A DNA stretch of 64,000 nt from NCBI GenBank assembly GCA_027943335.1, contig BSBK01000967.1, positions 276,001 through 340,000 on the forward strand, written 5' to 3'. Positions 34,571 through 46,966 of the stretch are shown in pieces; within the stretch, counting starts at the first letter, position 1, and the number at the start of each line of letters is the position of its first letter. The notes beneath the pieces were generated by a model. That model was not told the origin of the DNA, made no database searches, and worked only from the letters and a program-made list of their open reading frames with translations. Origin of the DNA: Chamaecyparis obtusa. Lineage: Eukaryota; Streptophyta; Pinopsida; Cupressales; Cupressaceae. A program made the translations under genes and the position numbers.

Positions 34571-37005
34571 TTGATGTGCGAAGCATGTTGATTCAAAGAG
34601 TACTCTGATCTTGCTCGATAATAGGTCCCGATTCATTGATGGTCGATCTTTGATGTTCATTTGATGGTCAATTCTTGATTTTCGATATGAAATTGCTGCA
34701 AGTAATAATTGATATGAAACTCTCCTGATTGATGTGGTATGATGATTGTTCTTGATATGATGATTGATTTGCTGATCGTTTGATTACAAAATTCTTTTTG
34801 ATAAAAGCTTTTGATTTGATTTGATGATCAGTCTTTGATTTCCGTTGATGTTACTGATGATGATATGATTGCATGCCCCCTTGGGAAATTAATCACAATG
34901 ATTTTAGATGATTTGATTGAGATTGGGAAATTTCAATTTGTTTCCCGATATAGAAATTTGAAAATGCCCCGATCATGAGAAAATTTGATGAGAAAAGATT
35001 TGATTGATGAGAAGAGATAAGGTTGATAAGATGTTGTTGATGCTCCAGATAAGTTGATGATGGTTTGGTATAATTTGATGTCAGTCAGAATCACTTGGTT
35101 GATGTTGATGTCAATATAATAGGATAAGTTGATGGGTTGATATTTCTCTCTCAAGATCTAGAGAGACAAAACAATGATTTTCCTTCCTCACGATATAGAG
35201 TTAGGAGATTTGATGCACTCAAGATGAGCAAATGGATGACATGATAACTGGATTGACACTAGATAATCACTTGGATGATTTGACTGATTGATATTTGATA
35301 CATGATATGATTAGATGATACAAAATTATGGATTGATAGAAGAGAAGGTGATGAATAGGATTAGGTTGCCCCTATTTGATTAGCATGATTGATTGTTGAT
35401 GATATCCTTGATGAAGCATGAATCATTTTGATGGATCAAACATTTGAAGATGTATCTTGATGACATTGATGTACCTTTGATGATCATATTGAGCATGATT
35501 TTTGATGATGGATACTTCAGACATTGATGATGTTGGTCAAGATTTTGATTATATTGATGGACCTTTGATGATGTAGATCTCAAAACATTTGATGTATCTT
35601 GATTTGGTCTTTTGATAATGATAACGCTACCCCCTTTAACTTTCCTCTTGAAAATTAAGCTAAGAAAGGCAAAACAATATATACAATGCATCTAATCTAA
35701 GATGTATGCAGCTAACTGTCATTATTCAATATTTTGGAAGCTTATTTTCATCATCGAGCTTTTGGAACATGAAATTGGTACAACCCTCACTGGTTCAACC
35801 ATGATGATATGAATACCTCTTTCCTCAGATTTTAATATTGCAAGTAAACAATCAAAGAATTGATCCCTTTCATATACAAATGTCCTCGATGATTCTTTGA
35901 TGATCATGTCATTAGACGGATTTGCATACTGCTATGAATCAATATGGCCAACACTCTAGAAGAAATCAAGAAAATATCATGTCTTCATCATCGCTCATCT
36001 AGTCAAAGACTTCATCGATTTGCTAAAAAGACATGATTCAAAAAAATGAAGTAACACTTTGAACATTTTTTGCTGTTGTTTGTAGACCCATATTTCAAAA
36101 ACTTCATCCGCTTTGATCCTTAGTTATGTTTAAGCTTTTTAGATTTTGATCTGATTTGTCAAATGTTTTTCATTTAAATCAAGTATTTGGATGTTTGAAA
36201 TGTAATATTGATCATGAAGTTCAAGTGTAACAATTTTCTGATTTTGCTACAATGATTTGAGTCAATTGATGTTTGCTTTGCTAAGTTTTTTGAATTTGGA
36301 TTGGTGCCCCTGGTTTGATTTAGCAAAGATCATGATTTGTTGGGCAATGCAACTTTTGAGTGTTTACTTAAGATTTGCAATTTTTAGATTTTTAAACGAT
36401 TTTCAATTTTTTGATTGTTTTGAATTTTAGAGATATTTGATGTTTTTGGATTTTAGAAATATTTGATTTTTTTGGATTTTAGAGCTTTTTGATGTTTTTG
36501 GATTTTTAAAGGAACATTTTCACCTTTTTAGATTTTTAGAGATTACTAGTTCTCAAGCAAGATCACATTGAATTTCCCCGATGTTTAGCAAGGTATAGGA
36601 TTTGCAAACTGATGGATGTAAGATGAATAGGCCATGATGGATGAAGCAAGTGTGTTACCTATAGGACTATCTCCTCAAGACTATCCAAGCTAGGAAAAAT
36701 AATATCTCAATATAGGCCAATGATATGGTGTTGAATAGCATATAGAATAATGACCTGATGTCATGACAATGGTCCAAAGGAATGGACTTATCAAGAGACT
36801 TTTTCTAACATTTTTTTTTTCTTTTTTTTCATTTTTCATTTTTCACTTGGATCTAGATCAATGTGGATAGGATCATACAATCATGATAAAGGGGTGGTGA
36901 AGGCTATGTGTAAATGGTTTGGGATTATGGGAAGGCTTCTTAGGAATAATGAAGGTGGCTTTAGGATAAGTGAGATCATGATAAGGTAGTGTGAATGCAA
37001 CAAGT
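34571..37005 (-). other. Element D 3' region, low-complexity TTGATG-rich
   Basis: No gene is supported. From 34600 to 35620 the plus strand is crowded with TGATTTGATGATG-like phrases. From 36370 to 36540 a roughly 25-bp phrase (GATGTTTTTGGATTTTAGA) repeats about four times. A T-run lies near 36811. The short open frames have no motif. The block ends at the CACTA insertion. Confidence 0.6.
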
Positions 37006-37041
37006 CACTAGTAAATTTTACCTTAAATTTTGACGAGAATT
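37006..37041 (+). repeat. CACTA left terminal inverted repeat
   Basis: It begins CACTAGTAAATTTTACC and pairs with the other end (46931-46966) over about 36 bp with roughly ten mismatches. The outer eight bases are identical. Confidence 0.85.
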
Positions 37042-37204
37042 AGTCAAATTTTCTACAACAATTGGTTGAATAAGCGACTAGAACTATTGTTGAATTTTCT
37101 ACATGGTAAATAATAGTTGCAATTTTGACCCCATAAGTGGTTGAATTATTGACTGCAACAATCCCTTGGAATTGGAAGAATAAGACGTCGATCACTTGGT
37201 GTGA

Positions 37205-37375
37205 CGGTCAAAATTGAGACCATTTTGTCGTCGAATTATCCACCACAATTCATTGAATGTATAGCATCCTAGTCGAATTTAGTCGATTTTGTCATCGAAT
37301 TATCCACCCAAATTCATCGAATGGACCATCGAACATATAGCATCCTGGTCGAATTTAGTACTATGTAAAGGATGA
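37205..37375 (+). repeat. CACTA subterminal repeats
   Basis: Direct copies of GTCGAATTATCCACC plus AATTCATYGAATG and of ATAGCATCCTGGTCGAATTTAG lie within 370 bp of the end, where CACTA transposases usually bind. GGTCAAAATTGAGACCA at 37206 has a counterpart, GGTTGAAATTGAGACCA, at the right end near 46834. Confidence 0.6.
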
Positions 37376-37603
37376 AATTTCGACCAATACTAACTTTTGT
37401 TTAAAAAAATGTGACACCATTTTCAATATATTCCTACTTTTAGTTGAATATATTACTTGTCTATAATTAGTATGCATATATGAATCTATGAAGCTTTGAT
37501 TTAGCTATTTTCTTCTATTTAGCACAATTAGATTGAACAAAGCATTTTCATTTTACTGTATATTTTACAGCCTCAAGAAAAATCAAACTGACTAAGAAAG
37601 CTT

Positions 37604-37693
37604 CATTTACCTACAGATTTGTGTGCTTGTCTGAGTTTGATACGTAGATCTGTGTATCAAACTCAAACAAGCACACAAATCTATAAGTAAATG
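37604..37693. repeat. Inverted repeat, about 40-bp arms
   Basis: Arms 37604-37643 and 37654-37693 pair with few mismatches around a 10-base loop. The core is GTGTGCTTGT and its complement ACAAGCACAC. Confidence 0.9.
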
Positions 37694-37809
37694 TTGATTA
37701 AATATTTTATTTTTAATAGCAGTTTAAAAGACTATTTAAATGTTTTGACGGTTTGATAAGAACAAAATTGGTATTCAGATATAAATTATTGAGCTTCTCT
37801 TTGTTTCGA

Positions 37810-38060
37810 TAATAGTTTAACATTCTCTACTTAATAGGGCCAACCACGTGAAGGTGGAAGCTCATCTGGCCCCTCCTAGGAGCCTCTTATGACCCTTTAC
37901 GACATTTTAAGACCTCTAAGATGTATTCTTAGAGGTCATAAATGGTCGTGAAGGGTCATAAGGGGTCCTAGGACACAATAGCTGAGAAACATCAATGTAG
38001 GCATCATGGTCACAATGTTTTGGAAACATAGCATAATTGAGTGGTATACCCAGACGATGC
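37810..38060. repeat. Direct repeat copy 1 (pairs with 39238-39482)
   Basis: Both copies carry TACTTAATAGGGCCAACCACG and a 100-bp foldback (37871-37972) built on TCTTATGACCCTTTACGAC and its complement. The two copies are about 1.4 kb apart. Confidence 0.85.
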
Positions 38061-38273
38061 AACGCAACCACTACTCCTGTAGTTCTAAGTTGACACTGCG
38101 GGATCCAAAAACTAAAGATAAGGAATCTATATATGGTTTTTGGATCCATAGTGTCAACTTAGAACTACAGGAGTAGTGGTTGTGTTGCATTTTCTGGGTA
38201 TAGCATTCAATTATGTTGTGTCTCCAAACAATTGGGACCATGATGCCTACATTTATGTTTCTCAGCTATTGTG
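37974..38273. repeat. Long inverted repeat, about 145-bp arms
   Basis: The arms start CACAATAGCTGAGAAACAT and end with its complement CTCAGCTATTGTG at 38273. The centre is near 38123. Mismatches are scattered at about one in eight. Confidence 0.9.
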
Positions 38274-38398
38274 ATACCTACATTTATGTTTTGTAGCTAT
38301 CATGTTTATTTTCATGTTCTTTGTGTTTGGCTTCTCTCCCTCGCATCAAAAATAAGATTTTTCCCACTTTGAATTGAGAATGTGCGTGCAACACAAGC

Positions 38399-38549
38399 AA
38401 AATATGCATGGATAGCAGGTGGAGTTGAAAAAACACAACACGTTTACATTTTCACGATGGCCTATAACTTAAAATACACAATTAAAGACCTCTATAAAAA
38501 ATGCAACCCTGTTGTGTTTTTCAATTCCACCTGATATCCGTGCATATTC
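38399..38549. repeat. Inverted repeat, about 40-bp arms
   Basis: The left arm (38399-38440) contains AGGTGGAGTTGAAAAAACAC; the right arm (38511-38549) is its imperfect complement. The loop is 70 bases. Confidence 0.75.
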
Positions 38550-39057
38550 TACGAGATTGCATATTGAACTAGGCTTCTCCTTCTGCATTGCCTAAAACCA
38601 GGAGACTGTCACAGTTAACATCTAAATGATGCATCTCATCATCACAACTAATCCACCTTAAACAATTGAATATGTTTGCTTGTATTAAATATTCATTAAT
38701 CAAAATTCGAATATAAAATGTATACCTTGAGTACTACAATTCATATTAGAATTGATGCCTCCATCGTGCTCGGCAGGTGCAGTATCAATATCCGCAGGTT
38801 GCATTCTAATGTAGATAATAGATTTAGATGATGATATCGTAGAAATGCCTAATTGACAGTCCATCGTTTGTTCTCTGAAACACTAAATTAGGGATTTCTA
38901 CAATATCCTCATTTGTATCTATAGCTATTGCCTCTATTGTTGCAGGTTCTTTTCCCCTATTTGATATTTATCTTCAGGTGTCCACACTCATTCTATTGGT
39001 TGTTGCCAGCTTCACTTTGAGCTTCTCTTTGTTTTGAGAATAGTTTAACATTCTCTA

Positions 39058-39236
39058 AGAAACATAATTGTAGGCATCATGGTCACATTTTTTTGGAGAC
39101 AATGTAATTGAGTAGTATACCTAGACGATGGAGAGCAACTTCTGCACCTCCGGTTCCAAGTTGTTCTCCATCCCACAGTGTCAACTTGGAATAGTTTCAT
39201 CCCTGATGTGACCATGATGCCTAAAATTATGTTTCA
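39058..39236. repeat. Inverted repeat, partly degraded
   Basis: The outer 30 bp pair well (AGGCATCATGGTCACAT with ATGTGACCATGATGCCT). It belongs to the same family as the foldbacks at 37974 and 39409. Confidence 0.75.
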
Positions 39237-39237
39237 A

Positions 39238-39482
39238 GGATAGTTTAATTAACATTCTCTACTTAATAGGGCCAACCACGTGAAGGTGGAAGCTCATCTG
39301 GCCCCTCCTAGGAGCCTCTTATGACCCTTTACGACATTTTAAGACCTCTAAGATGTATTCTTAGAGGTTGTAAATGGTCGTAAAGGGTCATAAGGGGTCC
39401 TGAGACACAACACCTAAGAAACATAATTGTAGGCATCATGATCACATTTTTTTGGAGACAACGTAATTGAGTGGTATACCCA
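39238..39482. repeat. Direct repeat copy 2 (pairs with 37810-38060)
   Basis: This is the second copy of the unit carrying TACTTAATAGGGCCAACCACG and the TCTTATGACCC foldback. It overlaps the start of the long inverted repeat that follows. Confidence 0.85.
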
Positions 39483-39889
39483 GATGATGAAGATCAACTT
39501 CTTCTCCTCTGGTTCCAAGTTGACAATGTGGGATCCCAAGACCATAGATAAGGAATAAATTGAGAGAGCAGAGGAGGGCCATAATGACAAAAATAATACA
39601 GGACAAACCTCAAGTTAAATGAGGCAACTGCAAAAATTTTAATAAAATTTTATTAAAATGTTTACAGTTGCCTCATTTAACTTGAGGTTCATCCTATATT
39701 ATTTTGGTCATTATGGCCTTCCTTCGCTCTCTAAATTTATTCCTTATCTATGGTCTTTGGATATTGCAGTGTCAACTTGGAATCGGAGGAGCAGAAGTTT
39801 CTCTCCATCATCTGGGTATACAACTCAATTATGTTGTCTCCAAAAAATTGTGACCATGATGCCTACAATTATGTTTCTCAGCTATTGTG
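39409..39889. repeat. Very long inverted repeat, about 235-bp arms
   Basis: The arms meet at an AT-rich centre near 39650 (AATAAAATTTTATT). Inner parts such as GTTGCCTCATTTAACTTGAG pair perfectly. A transcript would form a long double-stranded hairpin. Confidence 0.92.
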
Positions 39890-39947
39890 AAATCTACATT
39901 TATGTTTCTCAGTTGTCGTGTTTATGTGTATGTTTTTTATGTGTTTG

Positions 39948-40308
39948 GGAAGACATCTTTCTAGCCTGAGCCTAGATCCTTCAGCAATTAGCTTATAAAT
40001 AATGTAGATGATAGATGAGCAATTAGCTATCCAAGAAAAATCCCATAAATAAACTATATGTACCCCAATTAATGTGCCCTCTGTGCGTACCCAAATGATA
40101 TATTTGAAATAACAAGGGTAAGGCTAAATTTACCCTTGTTGTTTCAAATATATCATTTAGGTATGTGCAAAAGGCATAGTAATTGGGGTACACACAATTC
40201 ATTTACAAGATTTTTCTTGGGAAGCTAATTGCTCAGCTCTCATTTGCTTCATTTATTATCAAGCTAATTGTCGAAGGATCCAAGCCCAGGCTAGAAAGAC
40301 GTCTTCCC
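39948..40308. repeat. Long inverted repeat, about 175-bp arms
   Basis: It starts GGGAAGAC and ends GTCTTCCC. The inner arms pair over GATATATTTGAAACAACAAGG-like sequence around 40128. It begins about 60 bp after the previous foldback. Confidence 0.9.
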
Positions 40309-43300
40309 ATTTTGTTTAAGCCATATTCCTTGTTCTTGTCAAAATTCCTTGGTATGGTAGGCCTACTCTCTACAGTACTCTTCTTCAATGAGACTTCATA
40401 CCACGCTGTGCTCAAACTTTAGCAAGACTTCATACCACGCAGCGTCCATAGATTACGTTCAATGTGTTATTTACACTTGTATTGGTGGGAAAAATTTTGA
40501 AAACATGCAAAAGAGATTGCATTCAACCATGTTGTTTACATGACACATGTAGTTTACCTCCAGCCTAAATCAACATTAAATCATGTGATTGATAGTAGAT
40601 TGGGGCTCACCTGAGCCATAAACATGAAGAATTATTCTAAAAAAGATGTAAACCATATATATGCGCACTTGAGGAAAAGAGAAGTTATGTCATATCAATA
40701 TTAAAATATTAGTTACAATATGAAAATACTGAACTGACTAATTCCTGAGTTCATCTTTGCATATGGTCGCAACAAATTAGATATGTGATTACAATACAGA
40801 GAAGGCATCGTAAAAATATAATTTCAGAAATTTCCCTAGCCTGACACGTTTTGCACTCAAATCCTTCATCGCGGATAGGTGGAGATGGGTGGATAGATGC
40901 AAATGAGTTGTCATTGACCCAACTAAAGTATCCGCAGCCATTATTTCCTTGTGATACCCAGTCTACATTAGTTCTTATATTATAATGGATAGTATTTACA
41001 ATAGAAACTTTAAATATATACACATTAGCAACCTTTTTTCAATTAGGGTAGCACCAAAATTGTCATCCAGGGTTGTTCAATGTCTGTGAAGTCTTCAACA
41101 CACACTTCCCACCACCACATTGACAGTTTGGCACATTGACAAGAGTCATCGAACCTATATCAATAATGCACTGCACCATCATTACTACATTTATTATTTT
41201 TATATGATTATTTTTATAGTCCAAATACACCAAGGAGTACCATCATAAATATTAACCATTTACAATAATGAAAAGTAAACCTAAATCAAATAGCTCATTT
41301 TTTTATCAGCACGTGTAGTCTGTGTGTATATGAAAAATGAAAGAAATATGAAGCTGAAATAAAATAGTGAACAAAATAGTATTCCACATAGAGTGAATGA
41401 AATATACCATCAAAAGAAGGTGACAAAATCTTGTCACGAAGCACAGACATAGGAAATAAAAAAGGGACAAAAGACAAGAAATAAGAAAAATCATTATGAC
41501 TATAGAAAAATCATTTATACTATAATAAAAAAAGAAACACTCTTTGTCAACAATTTCCAAAATCATTAGGACTATAAATGGACGGTTCTAATATTGCTTT
41601 TCCATTACAACAATTGAGCATTCATCATTTGGTACTTCTTGGTGTATTCCATTTAATTTTTTCAGTTGTCGTGTTTATGTGCATGTTCTTTATGTGTTTG
41701 GCTTCTCTCCCTCGCAAGGGATACGTCGATAGGTAATTGATTTGAAAGCATAATGATTTGATAGTCTTTTTTCAAGATAGGTGTAATCATCCCACCAACC
41801 TTAATTAGCAACATTGGTGTCCTATCATTGCACAAGTGCAAGACGGTAAGGGTCTATTCAAGGAGGGATAAAAAAAGGTCATTTTAACCTTGCAAGGCAA
41901 GAGGAGAGACAATCCAAATAATTCTATGGTGACTGTCCCAAACAATAGACAAATGATGGAATTGCTAACATGTTTTCATTTCATGTTTCTAACAAGTTTG
42001 TTGCGATTAGGCTAGTGTGGTCACAATTGAAATTGTGAGTTTCTTTTGGAATTGAATAGCCGACTTTATCTATTGTGCAAAAAAACATATGTAGGATTAT
42101 TATGGTCACAAAGTAATTGTCTTAGCATCAAAATTTCACTTCTAATATAATATTATTAGGAATTTCTTACCATTGATTGTCAAACTGATGGAACTATGAG
42201 GCTATGCTTTGTTAATAATTTACCACTGTAGCGAATTTGGGTATTGTTTTCAAATATTTGAATGATTTTAATGGGAACATTGAACCAGAGATATAAGTTT
42301 CCTAAAGAGTGATACTTCAACTTCTATGAAGGACTTAGAAAAAGGGAATTGAACTATAGTGGCTCCTTGTTTACCAATTTTTCATATAACATGAGGTATG
42401 TTGTTAGTTTTATCAGAATTGTGAGAAGATTAAGGGTAATTGTGAGAAGATCATACTAAGGAATAGTGAGGAAGTCATCGAACAAGAGGAGAGAATGTGT
42501 TAAAAGACCAATTTAGTAATCTAGCCGGTTGATTAAACATACACTCAGCAATCAACAGTAACATCAAAGTTGGAAGGATATCTTTGGTACAGACATAATG
42601 TAGAACTCCAATGCTATACAGTAAACTAAGACATAACTAGATTAGAAAATTAGGGGTTCTAGAATTATTATATCTCAGAAATTATGTGAATAATAGACCC
42701 ATAATTACATTAACAAAGATAAAAGAATAAATCTCATCACTATTTCATAAGGAATAAATCTGAAACTATATATAATTAACATATAAGACCAAATCAAAAC
42801 ATTTTATGTTATATTGTGAATGAAAACTTGTTCAAATTTGTAGAGAATCAAAATATGTTATATTGTGATGATATCAAGTTTTATGTAGGTGTTGTCTTAT
42901 TTCCATATTATATGACCTCAAAATACATCAATCAATGTTTACAAACTTGTATTAATCACAATGAATATTTGAGCCCTACAATCTTAGGATAATTCACAAA
43001 GATATGCTCATTATTTTATAATATCCCAGTCCCCTCATATTTCTATTTTAAAATTATATATTTTTAATTCAAGTTTATACTACGATTAAGTATATATCCT
43101 TATATAATTAAGACCGTGACTAAGTAAAGTTACATAGCATATCCCCACTCTTATATAAAAAATTAGCATATATAGAGACAATGAAATATCAACATACATA
43201 TTGCAAGTAATGTAATGAATAATAGGATTCTCTTCAAATATCTATAAGGAACTTTCCATGACTTTCTGATAGACTCAAATATAATAGACTCTTCATTAAA

Positions 43301-43944
43301 TGTAAGGGTGAATTTTAATCTTCACTATTGATCTATATTATTCTTTAAGTACTACCCTTAACTAAATGTAAGAATGCCTTTTGTCTTCACCATTGATCTC
43401 TATTTTGAGTATTCTTCACTAAGTTATATGATTTAGTTATCAGGTTGTGAGTTTGGAGATCTTTATCTCTGCAATGTAGAAGCTGAGAATAGGGGGTACG
43501 AGAGTGGAGAATCGGTGAAGAGAGAGATCAATGGGAATGAGATGATCAATGTAATATGTATGATGAATGAAAATAACAGTCTAGTTTTACATTTGATTCT
43601 TCTATGTGATTGTTCAGTGTTTCCTGAATGTTTCATTTTTATTATTTACAACTCATTTTGTTTGGTTTGCTCTTTCGGTTTGACAGTCTAACACCCATAT
43701 TGTCGTCACAATTGAGCACATCTTTATTATGAATATGCTATGATGGAATTCAATAACAGAGAACAAATATTTATTTTAAATGTTTTATGTTGCGTTTAGA
43801 TGTAACTCAAGTCTTAGTATTGAGTTTATTGAAGAAGTTTATCAACTTGTGGAAACCGTTTCTATGTGACAGAGAATGTAGTTTAAATCTGGTCATTAAT
43901 TGAGTCAAGAATGGCTTCTAATAATCATTGCACAATTATTACAT
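40309..43944. other. CACTA interior, no gene seen
   Basis: AT-rich sequence with short open frames lacking any motif. I looked for transposase-like frames on both strands and found none. A short direct repeat, GACTTCATACCACGC, occurs at about 40390 and 40426. Confidence 0.55.
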
Positions 43945-44141
43945 TGGTTTGGAGTAATTTTATTTCATTTTAAATAAGTTATGGCAGTTTTATTTCGTTG
44001 GTTTGGAGTCTTATTCCTTTTGGTTTGGAGTAATTTTGAATCCAATCTTGATCTTGATGATCCAATCTTCATTTAATCATTCAAATAATTTAATAAAACT
44101 ACCATAACTTATTGAAAATGAAATAAAATTACTCCAAACCA
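43945..44141. repeat. Inverted repeat, about 50-bp arms
   Basis: TTGGTTTGGAGTAATTTTAT at 43945 pairs with its complement ending at 44141. A partial third copy of GGTTTGGAGT lies in the loop near 44031. Confidence 0.85.
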
Positions 44142-45075
44142 AAAGGAATAAGGGTGGTGGTATTCAAAACACAATGAGAATTGGTAATTTTAGAGATCTA
44201 GGCACTCTAGCCTATCAACAACCTTAAATTTTTAAAAGATCTGACTTTTCAAGGCCTCCAAAATACTACACAATGATGGATTAGGTTTCCTAGGCTTCAA
44301 ACCACTTAGACTCAAGGAATTCTAAGACTCTATTTTAATTCCCATGCTTCCAATACACAAAGTTCTTTCAAACTATTCCAAAAGCTTAATAGGCTACCAA
44401 TAACCCTGCAATAGACTTAGGATGGTAATAACTTTATCTTCCCTCAAAACACTTGACAAGATGAAAAAATTTCTAAACACCCTTTTCAGAGTTCTATAAC
44501 ACACCAAAAGCTTTTATAGGGTTACTTTGGACCAACACACCTAACCATGACTGAACCCCTATTTTCAATGCATGAAAATGACCAAATTTTCAAAGCAACT
44601 ACTCTCCTCACATTCCCTTATCCCACCAAACCTTTAGCAGAGTTATAAAATGACTCAAAATGGTTAAATCCACAAGCAATTAGACTCACGGGCCCTGTAA
44701 CACCAAAACCCCCAAAACTTGACTCCAAACCCTGGTTTGCTACGGCTTCCCCAATCTCCTATTACAACTCACTCCTGCATCAAATTAGTGATCGAATCAC
44801 CTTTCATTCAACATGAAAAAATGTTTTCAAACATAAAAACCCTTCCTTATTTAGACAGATCATCCACTGCTACACATTGCATCCAATTTCATTGTATTTT
44901 CTCACTGTTCTTTAACTGTGATCACCTTTACTCCACAAAACTCTACATATGCACGGTTAACGATCTAATAATATAGGTTAGAATTAACATTCCATGGTTA
45001 GAATTAACAATCCTCAAGCATGAGTTGGAGAGGACTACATCAAAACCAAAAACATTAATCAGTTGATTATTATAT

Positions 45076-45345
45076 AAGCTCCTCAAGCATGAGTTGGATG
45101 ATGTGGACTATGTAGATATAAGAACTAATGTATCCACATCATCCAACTCATGCTTAAAGAGCTTATATTATTTACTATCTCATAATAGAAAGATTGGTAC
45201 CTATCCTAGTAAGTCATTATGAGACAGTAAATATGATCTACATCCAATCTTGGTCCACAAGCATGAGTTGGATGATGTGGATTATGTAGATATAAGAACT
45301 AATGTATCCACATCATCCAACTCATGCTTGAGGAGCTTATATTAT
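45076..45345. repeat. Duplicated foldback pair
   Basis: Two foldbacks of about 90 bp (45076-45165 and 45257-45345) share the arm CAAGCATGAGTTGGATGATG and a nearly identical loop. A third inverted repeat (ACTATCTCATAAT with ATTATGAGACAGT) sits between them. Confidence 0.9.
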
Positions 45346-46930
45346 TTATTGTCTCTAAACATTTATGTCTACTGGGAAATTTTTCTAACAGGCAGTTTCC
45401 TTGAATGGGATTTGTAAGTTTTCAAAATGTCACTGTTGTTTTACTTTACAAGTAACAACAGTTTGCTAATTTCTCACTTCTGTCTGGTTTTACAACCTTG
45501 TTCTATTCTTTGGCTATGATTTTGTAAACTAACAATACACTTCCACTGTCAATCATAAATCACTCTTGAGACTTATAATCTTTCGGTTTAGTCTACCACA
45601 ACACCAATACTCTTAGGAAGAAGCTTCAACCAAGACCACTAGGTTATTACAATCAATTGTTTGACTAGACTTCCCTACTACCCGAACACTCAACAAATAT
45701 CAGAATACTACTAATCTCTTGTAACTACATTCCATCATTCAATTGGTATTGGGTTTGAGTATAGAATCTACTATCTCCAAAGATCATACACTAAAACTTC
45801 TTATGACTTTCACCACTTGTTTGCAGCAATGTTGACTGTCACATAGACATTTTAACCTAGGTGATCAAGCTAGATTAATGTCGATCTGAAATGGTCAAAT
45901 GTTGGGTGCTCATAGTGGTTGCAATCATGAGGAGTCTTCCATGAATCCGAGGTACTCAACTAAACCTATGATTTAGTTCCAAACCTCCAGTTATTCACTT
46001 CACTTTTCTATTTAAACAAGTATTGTGCCCTAGCTAGGGCATTGGCCTTGAAGCAACTTAACAGCCTTCGCATTTCTGAGCATTGGTTGTGTAAATAAAC
46101 TTTCCCCTAATTTTCCCTTTCATCCAACAACATAGGAATTCCATGGTGAAGTTGCAAATTGGGGTCACCAACTCATGATAGCACTGACCTAATGGAACTG
46201 AGTTCGGTCTAACAGGAGATCGTGTGGCTTTTGGAAATTTAAAATACGATACAAACTTAATAAAAATTACATAGCAGAGTTCTTTACAATGGTGCATAGC
46301 ATTCACTTTACATTGTGCAAAATTTCATTTCTTTCTACACTTCTATAACAGTACAGTACACCATGTTGCATGAAATTTGAATTTCTTCTAAATGGTTAAT
46401 TTTTCTGTGTTGAACAGTTAACTTGTCTGTTCGGTCTGTACATAGATTCCTAAACCCTAGTCATAGCCTTCATAATTCTCAGTCATAGAATTTACAAACC
46501 CTAGTCAAACTATAGTCACCACTAAATATACTCATTGATTCAATCACCTACCAGCATATTACAAACAGAGATGACTAGAAGAAAATGACAATCCACGTAA
46601 TGAACAATAGGAAACACAGAAGATACCTCAAACTCCATGGAAGATAAATGATAAAATGTTATATTAACCTCAAGTGTAGGGTCTGCACGATCTGGAATAA
46701 GCTTCATTCCTGCTAGCTTAGAAGATGGAAATCCTAGTTTGCTCGTTGCAATCGTAAAAATGAAATGAGATTTGAAATGTTTTTTTTAAAGTTATATGCT
46801 TGTGTTGGTCAAAATTTTTACCGACATGGTATTGGTTGAAATTGAGACCAACATGGGCATGGATTTAAAAAAAAACAAATTTTTCCTTCTATAACCTGAC
46901 CAACCTAAACCTTTTTAAATAATGGTTGAT
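45346..46930. other. CACTA right interior, no gene seen
   Basis: No supported gene. An 82-codon minus-strand frame at 46058-46306 has no recognised motif. Repeated ACCAACATGG/CCGACATGG phrases near 46800-46860 may be subterminal transposase sites. Confidence 0.5.
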
Positions 46931-46966
46931 AATTTTCGTAGAAAAATGATGTCAAATGTACTAGTG
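46931..46966 (-). repeat. CACTA right terminal inverted repeat
   Basis: On the minus strand it begins CACTAGTACATTTGACATC. It is followed on the plus strand by agt, the mate of 37003-37005. Confidence 0.85.

Larger units (their letters stand above)
37006..46966. mobile_element. CACTA (En/Spm-type) DNA transposon, non-autonomous, nested in D
   Basis: The ends read CACTAGTA inward on both sides (37006 plus strand, 46966 minus strand). The terminal inverted repeats extend to about 36 bp with roughly 26 identities. A perfect 3-bp duplication agt flanks it (37003-37005, 46967-46969), as CACTA elements make. Subterminal repeats lie near the left end. No transposase-like frame is visible in 9.96 kb; the interior is instead filled with long inverted repeats, so it must be mobilised by another element's transposase. 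Direction cannot be assigned. Confidence 0.9.

Noticed and set aside
46058..46306. 82-codon minus-strand frame with a Cys-rich stretch
   Set aside because: It looked conserved at first glance, but I cannot name a family and see no supporting context within the CACTA interior.
37006..46966. Transposase gene inside the CACTA element
   Set aside because: I searched the open frames on both strands. None exceeds about 100 codons or shows a TnpD-like pattern, so the element is called non-autonomous.
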